64,000 bases of DNA from Nostoc sp. NMS9 (GCF_017114995.1 NZ_JABXKL010000079.1:42578-106577); one strand, 5' to 3'; shown: positions 1 through 9,757, counted from the first letter of the stretch. Numbers and translations: made by a program. Notes: a model not told the origin generated them from the sequence alone.

Positions 1-233
1 ACCTGATAAGGTTTATCAAGATTATCCCAATAGAAAGAGGTACGCAAAATTGGATGGCGATCTACAACTTGCTGCCAAGCTTTCTGGAAGGCTGAGACAT
101 CAAGCTGAGTTTGCAAGGTGAAATAAACGTGCTCAAAATACACCACCGAATTAGGTGCAACAAGCTTGTGAAAAAGCATACCCTGCTGCATGGGTGAAAG
201 TTCGTATATATCTTCAATATTATTTTGTTTCAT
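1..233 (-). CDS. NRPS, N-terminal condensation domain (partial, runs off the left edge)
   Basis: Reading leftward from an ATG at 233-231, the frame stays open to the window edge (77 codons). It opens with the condensation-domain C1 motif (ELSPMQQGMLFHKL) and continues to DRHPILRTSF, the usual second conserved patch. The variant SPMQQGMLFH is typical of condensation domains that accept a D-configured upstream residue, which fits the epimerase-like domain at the end of the preceding protein. The start overlaps the upstream stop as TAATG, so the two are translationally coupled. Later domains and substrate are outside the window. The role as the next assembly-line protein is secure; the donor stereochemistry is inferred from motif type. 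Confidence 0.9.
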   Translation of the reverse strand, partial: MKQNNIEDIYELSPMQQGMLFHKLVAPNSVVYFEHVYFTLQTQLDVSAFQKAWQQVVDRHPILRTSFYWDNLDKPYQ

Positions 234-3200
234 TAGAAATTACTCCTGTCTAATTGACCAACTTGAGCTAGTAATCGGCTTAAATTTTCTTGATTGATGT
301 TTGCTGCCGAAAAATCAGAAGGAGTATACTCCCCTGCTTCGGGAGACTGACAATGGGTGATGAGAGACTTGAGCGCTTTGGCAAAATTGTTAGACAATTT
401 TTCTATTGTGTTACGTTTATGGATATTCTTGCTGTAGTTCAAATTCAGTTGCAACTGACCTTCAGTAACTGACGCAGTTATTTGTAACAGATAAGGCCGA
501 ATTGCTTGGGGGCTGGTCGTCGGTCCTGGTGATTCTTCCGTCCATTTAAACAAAGAATTCTGAGGCAAGCTTTTACCAATTTGACCAAGGTAGAGAAACA
601 TCACCTCTGCTTGGGGAAGGGATCGAATTTTCTCAGTCAGTACCGTATCATGACTCAGGTAGCGTAACACTCCATAGTCAATGCCCTTGTTAGAAACATT
701 ACGAAGTTGTTCTTTAACAACTTTCAATGCATCGCCAGGATTGTCTGCTCTTTCCAAATCTAAAAGTACAGGATAAGTAGTAGTGATCCAACCTACTGTC
801 CTTGATATATCTACATCATTTATACCACTTGTACTTACCTCACGCCCATTTTCGTCGAGATTAATCAGTAGCAAGTTCACGCTTGTCCATTGTCTAAAAG
901 CCTGTACAAGGGCAGTAAGCAAAACCTCTTGTGTATTAGTTCGATAGACTTTTGGAACCTCCTGAAGCAGCGCTTGAGTCTCTTGTTCGCTGAAAGCTAC
1001 TGACACAATTTGATCTTCTGACGCTACAGTGTTTACACCGCTAGGGTAATCTATGGGTAAAGGAGAAACCTGCTTATGACGTTCGTTCAGCCAACGTTTT
1101 TGTTCTTTCTGCAACTTTTCTGACTGAGCATACTCCTCTAACCGAATAGACCACTGCTTAAAGGAGGATGTCTTTTGTGGCAGATTAATTACCTGACCCT
1201 GACTGAGCTGCTGATAAGCAGTCTGGAGATCCTCTAATAAGATTCGCCAAGAGCCGGGATCTACTCCCAAGTGGTGGATGACGATTAGCAAGCGGCTTGA
1301 CTTATTGGTACCCAGTTCAAAAAGGGCAAACCGCACAATCGGTCCTTCTGAGAGGTTTAAACTGGCTTGGATTTCGGCGGCGGCTACCTCCATAGCAGAT
1401 TTTTGATCTTTTGATGACAATGCCGACAAATCAATCTGTGTAAACGGCACTACTTCTTGGGGCCTAGTGTTGACCTGCTGCCAGCCAGACTCAGAGTGTG
1501 TGAACCGAAGGCGAAGTGCATCGTGGTGTATTAATAATTGCTCCAATGTTTGCTCTAACAAAGCTAGATTCAGAGATTGAAGTACCTCTAACAAAACTGC
1601 TTGGTTCCAGTAATGGGGTTCTGGTTGATTCAATTCAAAGAACTGGTGTTGAGCAGGCGTAAGGGGTACTAGGCCAGTTACTAAACCCTGTTCAGCCTGG
1701 ACAACTCGGGTTGTGGTTACTACCTCTGCTAGTTTGGCGATCGTCTGATGCTCAAATAATTGTTGAGGAGTCAGCCGAAAACCTGCTTTAGCGGCTCTGG
1801 CACTGACTTGAATACCAAGCACAGAGTCCCCACCCAACTCAAAAAAGCTATCGTGAATACCTATTTGTTTAATACCAAGGAGTTCTTGCCAGATATTAGC
1901 GATAGTTTCCTCTACCTCACTTTTAGGAGCAACATAGGCATTATCTAAATTAGGTCTTAAATAAGATGAAGCGGAACTGGTTTTTGATGCCAGTTGAGAA
2001 CCTTGACGAAATTCAAGTTGAATCCATCTCTTGATACTAGCTTGCAAATCTACAGTTGATGTGACTATCTGAGTAAACTTATTCGTAGATAAAGCACGTT
2101 TAAAAACCTCCAGACCTTCTTGCCGCGTCATCATGGAGTCCGCACCTTTAGGCACAGTGATTGATTCAGAGAATTCCTGAGTAATCCAGTCGCCATAATT
2201 GATGCTCAACCAAGGAACAAAACTTGTTTGATTGTATTTGTGTACAAAAGCATCCGTGAATATGTGCGCTGCTGGATAGGCAGCCATGCCCAGTACCCCC
2301 AAAACAGATGCTAATGACGATATGACTACGCAAAAATCAAGCTGTTTTCCCTGTAGTATCTTATCTAATACAAATAATCCATAGCCTGTAGAGCGTAATT
2401 GAGTTTCACACTCAGTTTTACTTATCTGTTGAACAGTGTTGTACACTCTCACCGTTGCAGCATGAATGACACCATGAATCTCACCAAAGCGGTTTAATAC
2501 TTGAGTCATTACTGCTTGCATTTGTTCTAGGTTGCCAACATCGGCGCGGCAAATCACAACTTCCGCACCCAATGCTTCTAATGCTTGCACTTTCTGGATT
2601 TTGCGTCTGATATCATCGTTATCATCATGAGTCGCTAGCCATTGCGACCACTCTAGTTTTGCAGGCAAACCTGAACGCCCTGTGAGAATTAGCTTGACAC
2701 CCGCTGTTTGGGCTAAATATTCTGCCAGCACCAAGCCAATATCTCCCAGACCACCAGTAATTAAATATACTCCCTCTTGCCTGATAGGAATTGTTTCTTT
2801 ATTTGGCTTTTCAAGTTGTATTGGTTCAAAAGTTTGCACCCAACGATGTTTGCCACGGTAGGCAACCATGTTCTCAGATGCCGTTTGAGTGAGTTCTGTT
2901 ACAAGTTGGTCTATGAGTTGATTTTCTTGGGGTGTCCCTGATTTCGGAATGACTACATCAATATGACGACAGGTGATGTTGGGATACTCTTGGGGAATCA
3001 CCTTACAAATTCCAATGACAGTTGCCTTTTCTGGACACAACTCTTCATCGCCATTCACCTCTTGCACATTGTTAGTTGCTACCAGAATTTGCAGATCGTC
3101 GGTAACTTCTTGTTTTCCCAATGCCTGCGCCAGCAAAAGCAGACTATACAAACCTAAATTCTGACATTCTTCAAAAAACTGATGAGGTGATTCTGTTTGT

Positions 3201-6200
3201 GTGTTGGGGATCAGACTCCAAAAATGGGCGATCGCATTTGGTTTGAAATCCCATAGTTTTTTCAGCAAGGTATCATAGTCACAGCTCGCTTGTGGACGAA
3301 TTTCGTAAGAGCGATCGCCTAGCTGGGTAAACTGCTCTCCAACCCTCACAGTAATGACATCATGCCCCTCTAATTCCAGTTGTTTAGCAACTTGTAAACT
3401 CACGCCAATAGTATCAATAAAGACTAACAAGCATAACTTTTGTGTTGGTTTTGATGCTAAGTGCCCAGATCGTTTCCAGGAAGGGATGTAAAACCAGTCG
3501 GCAATATTTGGTTTTTTATGTAATGTTTGCTGTGATCGCGTAGCCAAGTTAGCTTCAGGATTGGCATCAATCCAGTAACGTTGGCGTTCAAAAGGATACG
3601 TCGGTAAGGGAATGCGATCGCGTTGTTCGTGAACATAAAAACCAGACCAATCTACTTTTACCCCTGCCAGCCACAGGCGACCTAATGTATTCATTAAAAA
3701 GGCGACATCTGACTGTTGCTCGTAGGAATGCCGCAGGGAAGAGAGCATCACAGACTTGGCTCTATCGTGATTTTCTAGACATTGCGATGCGAAACTGCTT
3801 AATGCCTGACCAGGGCCAACCTCCAATAAAATCGGATGATCTTTTTTCCACAACTCTTGCACTCCATCTGCAAAGCGTACTGCTTGGCAGAGGTGCTTCA
3901 CCCAATAACTGGGATCTGTTGCTTGGTCTGCTGTAATCCAAGTTCCCGTGACGTTGGATAAATAGGGGATTTTCGGGGGTTTGAGGCTAAAGGTTTTGAC
4001 TAAATCGTGGAAGGTAGGTGCGATCGCCTCCATCATCACAGAATGAAAAGCATGGGAAGTCTGCAAACGCTTCCCAACTAAACCCTGTTCACTCAACTGC
4101 CGTTCCAATTCTTCTATAGCATCTGTGAAACCTGCAATCACACACAAAGATGACCCGTTGATTGCAGACATGGAGATTTGATCATTCAACAGAGGCTGTA
4201 TTTCCTCCTCTGAAAGCCCAACCGCCAACATTGCCCCACTTGGCAACTCTTGAATCATTTGCGCTCTTTTCGCTACTAGGGTTAAAGCATCTTCCAGAGA
4301 TAAAACCTCGGCTAGAGTCGCCGCTACATATTCACCGATGCTGTAGCCAATCATTGCCGCCGGACGAATTCCCCAAGATATCCATAACTGAGCTAAAGCG
4401 TATTCAATGACGAAAATAGCTGGTTGGGTGAGAAAAGTTTGATTCAGCTTTTGAGTACGTAGATCTGCTTGTTCCGTTCCACGACCTAACATTTTTCGCA
4501 AATCTAGCCCAGCATAGAGAGTATTTTGCTTTTGCTTATTTCCATTCTCACTGTTTCTACTGGGATACAGGACATCTCGCAAATCAAGATTAAGGTGGGG
4601 TTTGAGGAGTTCACAGCATTGATCAACTGAGGTACGAAATGTTGGCTCAGTTTGGTAAAGTTCAAGAGCCATATCAACGTAGTGAGTTCCCAGTCCAGAA
4701 AACATGAAGGCAACAGGGCGTTCCTGAGTTTTCTGAGTACTGGTAAAAACTCGCTTTGGTTCTTGAAGTGCGTTGACAGCATCTTGAATATCTCGGCAGA
4801 CAACTGCACGCCGATAGTCGAAATTTCTGCGCCCAACCTGCAATGTATAAGCCACATCGGCAAGATTTAAATCAGGGTGTTCTCGCAAATAATTAGCTAA
4901 GTTTGTTGTAGCTGTTTCCAGGGCTGAATTGGTTTTGGCAGATAGCGTTAACAACTGCCAAGGGCGAGAAGAACTGGAAGCTTCGACAACCGGGGCTTCT
5001 TCGAGAATTACATGGACATTGGTTCCCCCTAACCCAAAGGAACTAACTCCTGCACGTCGGGGAGTGCCATTTGTTTGCCATTCGGAAAGTGTGGTATTGA
5101 CGTAGAAAGGACTATTGGCAAAGTCAATTTCGGGATTAGGCGAAGTAAAGTGTAAGCTGGGAGGTATTTGTTTGTGCTTGAGTGCCAGAACGGTTTTGAT
5201 TAATCCCGTTACACCAGCCGCAGTATCCAAATGCCCAATATTGGTTTTGACGGAACCAATGGCGCAGAATCCTTTCTTTTGGGTACTAGAGCGAAAAGCT
5301 TGTGTCAGGGCAGCAATTTCAATGGGATCTCCTAAGGCTGTTGCTGTACCATGAGTTTCAACATAAGTGATAGTTTCCGGTTCTACTTCGGCTACTATTT
5401 GGGCTGTTCTAATTACTTTTGCTTGGGTATCGATGCGGGGTGCTGTGTAGCTGACTTTGAATGAACCATCATTATTGATAGCCGATCCTTTGATTACAGC
5501 ATAAATGCGATCGCGATCGTTAAGAGCATCTTCTAATCGCTTCAGCACTACAATACCTACACCTTCACCACTCACAGAACCCTGTGCCCTAGCATCAAAC
5601 GCACGGCAATGTCCGTCAGGAGACATTATTCCCCCTTCTGTGTACATATATCCAGCTTTTCTTGATGCACTGATAGCAACTCCACCAGCTAAAGCGATAT
5701 CACATTCACCATTCAGTAGGCTTTGACAAGCTAAGTGAACTGCAACTAATGAAGTTGAGCAGGCAGTTTGAACAGTAAAACTAGGCCCTTCTAGATGGAG
5801 TTTGTAAGAAACGCGCGTGGTCAAAAAATCTTTGTCACCTGCTACCATGAGTTGCAGAGGATCGATAGAGTCTATAATATTTTGATTTAAGTAAACATTA
5901 AGTAAGTAGCTGCTTAAACCAGCTCCAGCATAAACACCAATGGCACCTTTATAAATTTGTGAATCATATCCAGCGCTTTCCAGAGCTGACCAAGCACACT
6001 CTAGGAAAAGTCGGTGTTGTGGATCGGTTATTTCTGCTTCTCTGGGATTAAAGCCAAAGAAGGAAGCGTCAAATAATTCTGCATCTTCTAATATAGCCCG
6101 CGCTTTTATATAATTAGGGTTATTTAGTGTAGATGAACTGATCCCTGAAGATAACAGTTCTTCCTCAGAGAAAAAAGAGATTAATTCTCTTCCCATCTGA

Positions 6201-6310
6201 AGATTTTCCCAAAAATCTTCAATATTTTTAGATCCTGGAAAACGTCCCATTAAGCCAATAATTGCTATTTCTGAACCATTTATTGAATTAGGTGTTGTTT
6301 GAATACTCAT
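233..6310 (-). CDS. Type I PKS module with terminal epimerase-like domain: KS-AT-KR-carrier-E
   Basis: 2025 residues. KS about 12-438 with Cys184 in TACSTS and His320 and His360 intact. AT about 534-850 with active Ser658 in GYSIGE and HAFH at 753-756, the pattern usual for malonyl; its first motif reads FSGLGTHY rather than FPGQGAQ. KR core 1180-1375 keeps GGLGDIG and Tyr1345, but the usual Lys is Thr1308 and the usual Asn is His1349, so it may be inactive. The carrier (Ser1496 in LGGDSV) is followed by LTPQQLFEHQTI, which resembles a peptidyl carrier that precedes an epimerase. Residues 1544-2000 match an NRPS epimerization domain: HHLGVDPGSWRIL at 1679, NGRE at 1818-1821, RTVGW, IDYGVLRYL. 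An E domain on a PKS module is unusual. The stop overlaps the next NRPS start. Confidence 0.93.
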   Translation of the reverse strand: MSIQTTPNSINGSEIAIIGLMGRFPGSKNIEDFWENLQMGRELISFFSEEELLSSGISSSTLNNPNYIKARAILEDAELFDASFFGFNPREAEITDPQHRLFLECAWSALESAGYDSQIYKGAIGVYAGAGLSSYLLNVYLNQNIIDSIDPLQLMVAGDKDFLTTRVSYKLHLEGPSFTVQTACSTSLVAVHLACQSLLNGECDIALAGGVAISASRKAGYMYTEGGIMSPDGHCRAFDARAQGSVSGEGVGIVVLKRLEDALNDRDRIYAVIKGSAINNDGSFKVSYTAPRIDTQAKVIRTAQIVAEVEPETITYVETHGTATALGDPIEIAALTQAFRSSTQKKGFCAIGSVKTNIGHLDTAAGVTGLIKTVLALKHKQIPPSLHFTSPNPEIDFANSPFYVNTTLSEWQTNGTPRRAGVSSFGLGGTNVHVILEEAPVVEASSSSRPWQLLTLSAKTNSALETATTNLANYLREHPDLNLADVAYTLQVGRRNFDYRRAVVCRDIQDAVNALQEPKRVFTSTQKTQERPVAFMFSGLGTHYVDMALELYQTEPTFRTSVDQCCELLKPHLNLDLRDVLYPSRNSENGNKQKQNTLYAGLDLRKMLGRGTEQADLRTQKLNQTFLTQPAIFVIEYALAQLWISWGIRPAAMIGYSIGEYVAATLAEVLSLEDALTLVAKRAQMIQELPSGAMLAVGLSEEEIQPLLNDQISMSAINGSSLCVIAGFTDAIEELERQLSEQGLVGKRLQTSHAFHSVMMEAIAPTFHDLVKTFSLKPPKIPYLSNVTGTWITADQATDPSYWVKHLCQAVRFADGVQELWKKDHPILLEVGPGQALSSFASQCLENHDRAKSVMLSSLRHSYEQQSDVAFLMNTLGRLWLAGVKVDWSGFYVHEQRDRIPLPTYPFERQRYWIDANPEANLATRSQQTLHKKPNIADWFYIPSWKRSGHLASKPTQKLCLLVFIDTIGVSLQVAKQLELEGHDVITVRVGEQFTQLGDRSYEIRPQASCDYDTLLKKLWDFKPNAIAHFWSLIPNTQTESPHQFFEECQNLGLYSLLLLAQALGKQEVTDDLQILVATNNVQEVNGDEELCPEKATVIGICKVIPQEYPNITCRHIDVVIPKSGTPQENQLIDQLVTELTQTASENMVAYRGKHRWVQTFEPIQLEKPNKETIPIRQEGVYLITGGLGDIGLVLAEYLAQTAGVKLILTGRSGLPAKLEWSQWLATHDDNDDIRRKIQKVQALEALGAEVVICRADVGNLEQMQAVMTQVLNRFGEIHGVIHAATVRVYNTVQQISKTECETQLRSTGYGLFVLDKILQGKQLDFCVVISSLASVLGVLGMAAYPAAHIFTDAFVHKYNQTSFVPWLSINYGDWITQEFSESITVPKGADSMMTRQEGLEVFKRALSTNKFTQIVTSTVDLQASIKRWIQLEFRQGSQLASKTSSASSYLRPNLDNAYVAPKSEVEETIANIWQELLGIKQIGIHDSFFELGGDSVLGIQVSARAAKAGFRLTPQQLFEHQTIAKLAEVVTTTRVVQAEQGLVTGLVPLTPAQHQFFELNQPEPHYWNQAVLLEVLQSLNLALLEQTLEQLLIHHDALRLRFTHSESGWQQVNTRPQEVVPFTQIDLSALSSKDQKSAMEVAAAEIQASLNLSEGPIVRFALFELGTNKSSRLLIVIHHLGVDPGSWRILLEDLQTAYQQLSQGQVINLPQKTSSFKQWSIRLEEYAQSEKLQKEQKRWLNERHKQVSPLPIDYPSGVNTVASEDQIVSVAFSEQETQALLQEVPKVYRTNTQEVLLTALVQAFRQWTSVNLLLINLDENGREVSTSGINDVDISRTVGWITTTYPVLLDLERADNPGDALKVVKEQLRNVSNKGIDYGVLRYLSHDTVLTEKIRSLPQAEVMFLYLGQIGKSLPQNSLFKWTEESPGPTTSPQAIRPYLLQITASVTEGQLQLNLNYSKNIHKRNTIEKLSNNFAKALKSLITHCQSPEAGEYTPSDFSAANINQENLSRLLAQVGQLDRSNF

Positions 6311-6519
6311 AATGCGTGTTGATTCCTTAAAATGTTTTCAACAGACTTAGTAATTTTGATTAGTGACAAATCTGTAATCTAGAGCCAATGCCTTCAGCAT
6401 AAAGTCAAACAATTTTAGATTTGCGTTTTAGCATTTTTCATTACTTTACTTTTGTGAGAGAAATATTAAAGCCAAAATCTGAAATCCAACTAAGTATTGG
6501 GGATTTAAACTTTAATTTT

Positions 6520-6780
6520 TCAGAATACCTCAGCGATAAATTTAAAGCGTTCTTTCCAACTTGGCATATTATTCGATGGAACCACTACCGTAGGGGCAAT
6601 TTGAGTAAGCAGAGGATAAATTGTTTTCCCACCCATCCCAAGCCAGGATTAAATCAGGCTTCAGCAGTAATATTTTCTCCAGATCCATCTGATATTCAAT
6701 ACCTAATGCTCAATCGCGCTGGTGCTACAGGCTGAGACGATCGCGATTGTAAGTATTAATAGCAATCGTTGTCTTGCCTT
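6520..6780 (-). pseudogene. Remnant of an iron-siderophore ABC transporter substrate-binding protein (FecB-like)
   Basis: Three pieces of one protein can be read on the minus strand in shifting frames. About 6774-6706 gives a lipoprotein signal (RLLLILTIAIVSAC). About 6690-6620 gives LEKILLLKPDLILAWDG, the hallmark segment of FecB/FhuD-type binding proteins. About 6600-6523 gives YPLLTQIAPTVVV and SWKERFKFIAEVF in another frame, ending in TGA. Frameshifts and the absence of both lobes show it is dead. It lies just downstream of the TonB receptor, where such a gene is normal in cyanobacterial siderophore uptake operons. Identity rests on motif recognition only. Confidence 0.7.
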
Positions 6781-6784
6781 CCTG

Positions 6785-6858
6785 AATCCCCCTTTCCAAA
6801 GGGGAGATTTTGGTGTTTGTTCCCTGCCTCGATCAAGGGCAGGGCTAGGGTGGGGTTG
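6785..6858. repeat. Dispersed palindromic repeat inserted at the 5' end of the FecB remnant
   Basis: Two small palindromes lie side by side: CCCTTT-CC-AAAGGG near 6789-6804, and CCCTGCC/GGCAGGG separated by 9 bases. A G-rich tail (ctagggtggggttg) follows. The same kind of C/G-rich repeat occurs at 6985-7030, 10740-10876, 39575-39690 and 43371-43440. It separates the lipoprotein signal of the remnant from any sensible start codon, so it probably helped break the gene. Confidence 0.6.
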
Positions 6859-6998
6859 ATTGCCATAATTGACAAATCGTCTGAGCGATCGTCTAGAAAA
6901 CTCCATCCAGTTGTCGATCCACCTGCTCATTCGTAAACCTCACTACACAAATTCACTTCACTTTACTCCCTTGGGGGAACAACAGTAGTTTTGGCTCC

Positions 6999-7015
6999 GT
7001 TCCCTTGGTAAGGGA
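6999..7015 (-). terminator. Hairpin just downstream of the TonB receptor gene
   Basis: TTCCCTT-GGT-AAGGGAA forms a perfect 7-bp stem 16 bases after the receptor stop codon. No T-run follows on the minus strand, so it may simply be part of a dispersed repeat (about 6985-7030) or an mRNA 3'-end stabiliser rather than a true Rho-independent terminator. Confidence 0.35.
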
Positions 7016-7030
7016 AGGGTTGGGGAGGGG

Positions 7031-9682
7031 TCACAACTCCCACGAAATCGTGCCCTGCACGGTGAACGGCTCACCAGGATAAACTTCCGATAGACCAGAA
7101 GAACTTTCAAAATAATCCACATTGAACAGATTTCTAAAATTAACGGCAGCGCGGAGCTGTCCTTGTTTATAGGAAATAGCAGCATCAGTACGTAAATAGC
7201 TCGGCAACTGAAAGCTATTCTCTAAATCTCCCTGGCGATCGCCCACATAGAATAATCCCAAACCAAAGCCGAGTCCCTTGAGACTACCAGATTGAATTTC
7301 ATACTTCGTCCACAAATTGAAACTATTTTTTGGGACATTGTTGAGGAGATTACCTGGTGTGTAAGTATTGTCTTTGGTGATTGTGGCATCCGTGTAAGCA
7401 TAACCTGCAATCACATTCAGCCCTTTTAAGATTTCACCCCCAATGTTGAATTCGATACCCCGGCTGCGCTGCTCACCTGTTTGAATCGAAAAATCTGGAT
7501 TATTTGGGTCTTGAGTCAAAACATTAGAGCGAGTCAGATTATAGAAAGCAAGTGTTGTAGAAATTCTCTCATTCAAATCTGCCTTGACCCCAACTTCATA
7601 CTGAGTGCCACGCTCTGGTTGGAATGGACTACCATCAAAAGTCGTGCCGCTGTTTGGGAAAAATGAGCGACTATAGCTGGCATAAAGTGAAATGGGTTCA
7701 ATGGGTTGATAAACAATACCGACACGCGGAGTGAAGGCATCCCCCGATTGACTAGTGGTATCACTCAGAAAACGATTGGTTTGGTCAAACACATCAAATC
7801 GCCCGCCTAGCAACAACTTGAGATTTTCTGTTAGCGTCACCTGGTCTTGAACATAAATCCCCAGAGTTTTTGTTAATCCTGCACCATCAAAAGCTAAAGC
7901 GAAAGGTCCAGTAACAAGCCCATACACAGGGTTGAATATATCTATTGGTGCAGGTGCAGTATACCTCTCAAATCCTAAGAACGAGCTACTCAGATCGACC
8001 CCAAGGAGTAGCTGATGCTTAATTGACCCAGTTGAGAATTTGCCAGTCAGGTTAGTGGCTAGGTCGTAGTCGTCATAATCAACAGTATTGATAATCGCAT
8101 TACGATTTAAGGTTCGATTATCGTCGTCGGCAAGACCAACAATAATCGGATAGAACTCATTTCCGGGTCTATTTCTCTGAATTCTTGCCCAAAATACATT
8201 TTGTAATGACCAGTTATCGCTGAACTGATGCTCCAACCGATATCCTACTCTGGTAAGAGATGCATCAATAACACCCTCAGGTTCTCCAGTGAAACGAGCG
8301 CGCGGGATCTGACCATTGGGGTTGGGGAGTACTGTACCGACTGCTGGCAAGCCTGAGTAAGCAAGAGTGCTTCTTTCTGTGTACTCACCTTCCAGGGTCA
8401 AGCGAGTTCGCTCTCCAATCGCCACACTCACGACGGGTGAAATAGTGAAGATACTTCTGTCATAGAAATCAATGAAGCTTCCTGTATCCTGGTAGCCTAC
8501 ATTGAGGCGATACAACAGTGTTCTGGAGTCATTTAATGGTCCAGACAAATCAATAGCACCTTGATAAAAGTCATAACTGCCAATGGTGGCATCAATGGCA
8601 TAGAAGGGATCTCTGAGGGGTTGTTTCGTCACTATGTTGATAGTGCCACCCGGATTAGCCCCCCCGTAAAGCACAGAAGCCGGACCTAAGAGTGCTTCGA
8701 TTCTTTCGATGTTGGGGGTAAAATCCGATAGTATATCTCCACCCTCTCTTAGTCCATTTCTGAGAAAACTGCTACCATTGCGGCTTGACGTACTAAAACC
8801 TCGAATTGTATACCCAGCGCCTCCGAAGGCTTGTGGAGGAGTGCCTGTAGTTACTCCACTCACGTTTCTTAAGGCTTCATTTAGGTTGTTGACGTTTTGA
8901 TCGCGCAGTACTTCTTGAGACACTACCTGAATCGATTGGGGAATATCGCGCAGGGGCGTATCGGTTCGTGTACCCACGCTGGCATTTGGTACGCGATAAC
9001 TATCTTGCTCTCCCGTCACGACTAATTCAATCGGCTGATCATTTTGTGCCGATGGTTTCTCTGGTGGTGTCTCACTTGCTGGCTGTTCCGGCTCAGGCTG
9101 TGTCGCTGTTACAGCAGGTGTCAAGCCAAAAATTAAACCCTCATTGCTGTCAAATAACTCTACTTTTGGCAATCCCACCTCACCCGTAACTGTCACCCGG
9201 ATAGTATTGGCATCTAGATTTGTAACTGTTATTTCAGTAATACCGTCAACTGGTTTTTCCGAGCGGAATATAAAGGCATCGCCACTAGGTAAACGCAGTT
9301 GGGCATTGGGAATGTCAGCAATAAATTTATTATCAGCACTGCGATTGTTGATTTGTAGTTGTTCTCCCTGAGCCGTCTGTAAAATTACCTCTACACCTTT
9401 GTCAGTGGGATTAGCTTGCACTCTTGTAACTTGGATAACTTTTGACAAGGGTGCTGCTTCTGGTGCTGGTGACTGCACTAACATTTGGGCGCTAGTGCTG
9501 GGAAATTCTATCTCACCGAGTTGGCGAATCTCTCTAATTGAACGTGAATTACGTAGTATCGATGCAACAGATTTACTCTTTACCTCTGGTTTAGATACTT
9601 CTTGAGCAGTTGCGCTCATTACACCCCAAAGCCAAATAGAACTCGTCACTAAAAAAATGTTAGATAACTCTTTAAGTGTCAT
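7031..9682 (-). CDS. TonB-dependent siderophore receptor with N-terminal AMIN domain
   Basis: 883 residues. A signal peptide (about 1-26, ending TAQE) is followed by an AMIN domain (about 80-190; PTDKGVEVILQT, IADIPNAQLRLP) and a Pro/Glu-rich linker. The plug (about 225-350) carries the TonB-siderophore pattern TPLRDIPQSIQVV and IERIEALLGPASVLYGG. A long outer-membrane barrel ends in FTVQGTISWEL with the terminal aromatic-type beta strand. The protein imports ferric siderophores across the outer membrane with TonB energy. The AMIN domain is a cyanobacterial habit. It sits inside the biosynthetic operon between an NRPS and a PKS gene, so it may import the cluster product. It appears complete, unlike the second receptor at 44515. 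Substrate is unknown. Confidence 0.95.
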   Translation of the reverse strand: MTLKELSNIFLVTSSIWLWGVMSATAQEVSKPEVKSKSVASILRNSRSIREIRQLGEIEFPSTSAQMLVQSPAPEAAPLSKVIQVTRVQANPTDKGVEVILQTAQGEQLQINNRSADNKFIADIPNAQLRLPSGDAFIFRSEKPVDGITEITVTNLDANTIRVTVTGEVGLPKVELFDSNEGLIFGLTPAVTATQPEPEQPASETPPEKPSAQNDQPIELVVTGEQDSYRVPNASVGTRTDTPLRDIPQSIQVVSQEVLRDQNVNNLNEALRNVSGVTTGTPPQAFGGAGYTIRGFSTSSRNGSSFLRNGLREGGDILSDFTPNIERIEALLGPASVLYGGANPGGTINIVTKQPLRDPFYAIDATIGSYDFYQGAIDLSGPLNDSRTLLYRLNVGYQDTGSFIDFYDRSIFTISPVVSVAIGERTRLTLEGEYTERSTLAYSGLPAVGTVLPNPNGQIPRARFTGEPEGVIDASLTRVGYRLEHQFSDNWSLQNVFWARIQRNRPGNEFYPIIVGLADDDNRTLNRNAIINTVDYDDYDLATNLTGKFSTGSIKHQLLLGVDLSSSFLGFERYTAPAPIDIFNPVYGLVTGPFALAFDGAGLTKTLGIYVQDQVTLTENLKLLLGGRFDVFDQTNRFLSDTTSQSGDAFTPRVGIVYQPIEPISLYASYSRSFFPNSGTTFDGSPFQPERGTQYEVGVKADLNERISTTLAFYNLTRSNVLTQDPNNPDFSIQTGEQRSRGIEFNIGGEILKGLNVIAGYAYTDATITKDNTYTPGNLLNNVPKNSFNLWTKYEIQSGSLKGLGFGLGLFYVGDRQGDLENSFQLPSYLRTDAAISYKQGQLRAAVNFRNLFNVDYFESSSGLSEVYPGEPFTVQGTISWEL

Positions 9683-9732
9683 TTGCTACTCAATATATTT
9701 AGAAATACTACTAAAATGCAATAAATAGCCTT

Positions 9733-9757
9733 TATCTATTGAGAACAATTACTATCA
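9733..9757 (-). promoter_or_regulatory. Candidate iron-box (Fur-like) site upstream of the TonB receptor
   Basis: The 325-base gap 9683-10007 between NRPS and receptor holds no gene. About 55-75 bases before the receptor ATG lies an AT-rich imperfect palindrome containing ATTG-AGAA-CAAT flanked by TATC and ATCAG, the general look of cyanobacterial Fur boxes. No other conserved signal was seen in this gap. This is a by-eye match only, and iron regulation is an inference supported mainly by the gene it precedes. Confidence 0.3.

Noticed and set aside
4504..4863. 119-residue minus-strand ORF inside the PKS gene
   Set aside because: It is out of frame within the KS-AT region, whose own frame has all motifs.
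6421..6735. 104-residue plus-strand ORF beside the TonB receptor
   Set aside because: The opposite strand carries readable pieces of a FecB-like protein; the plus-strand ORF has no motif or ribosome site.
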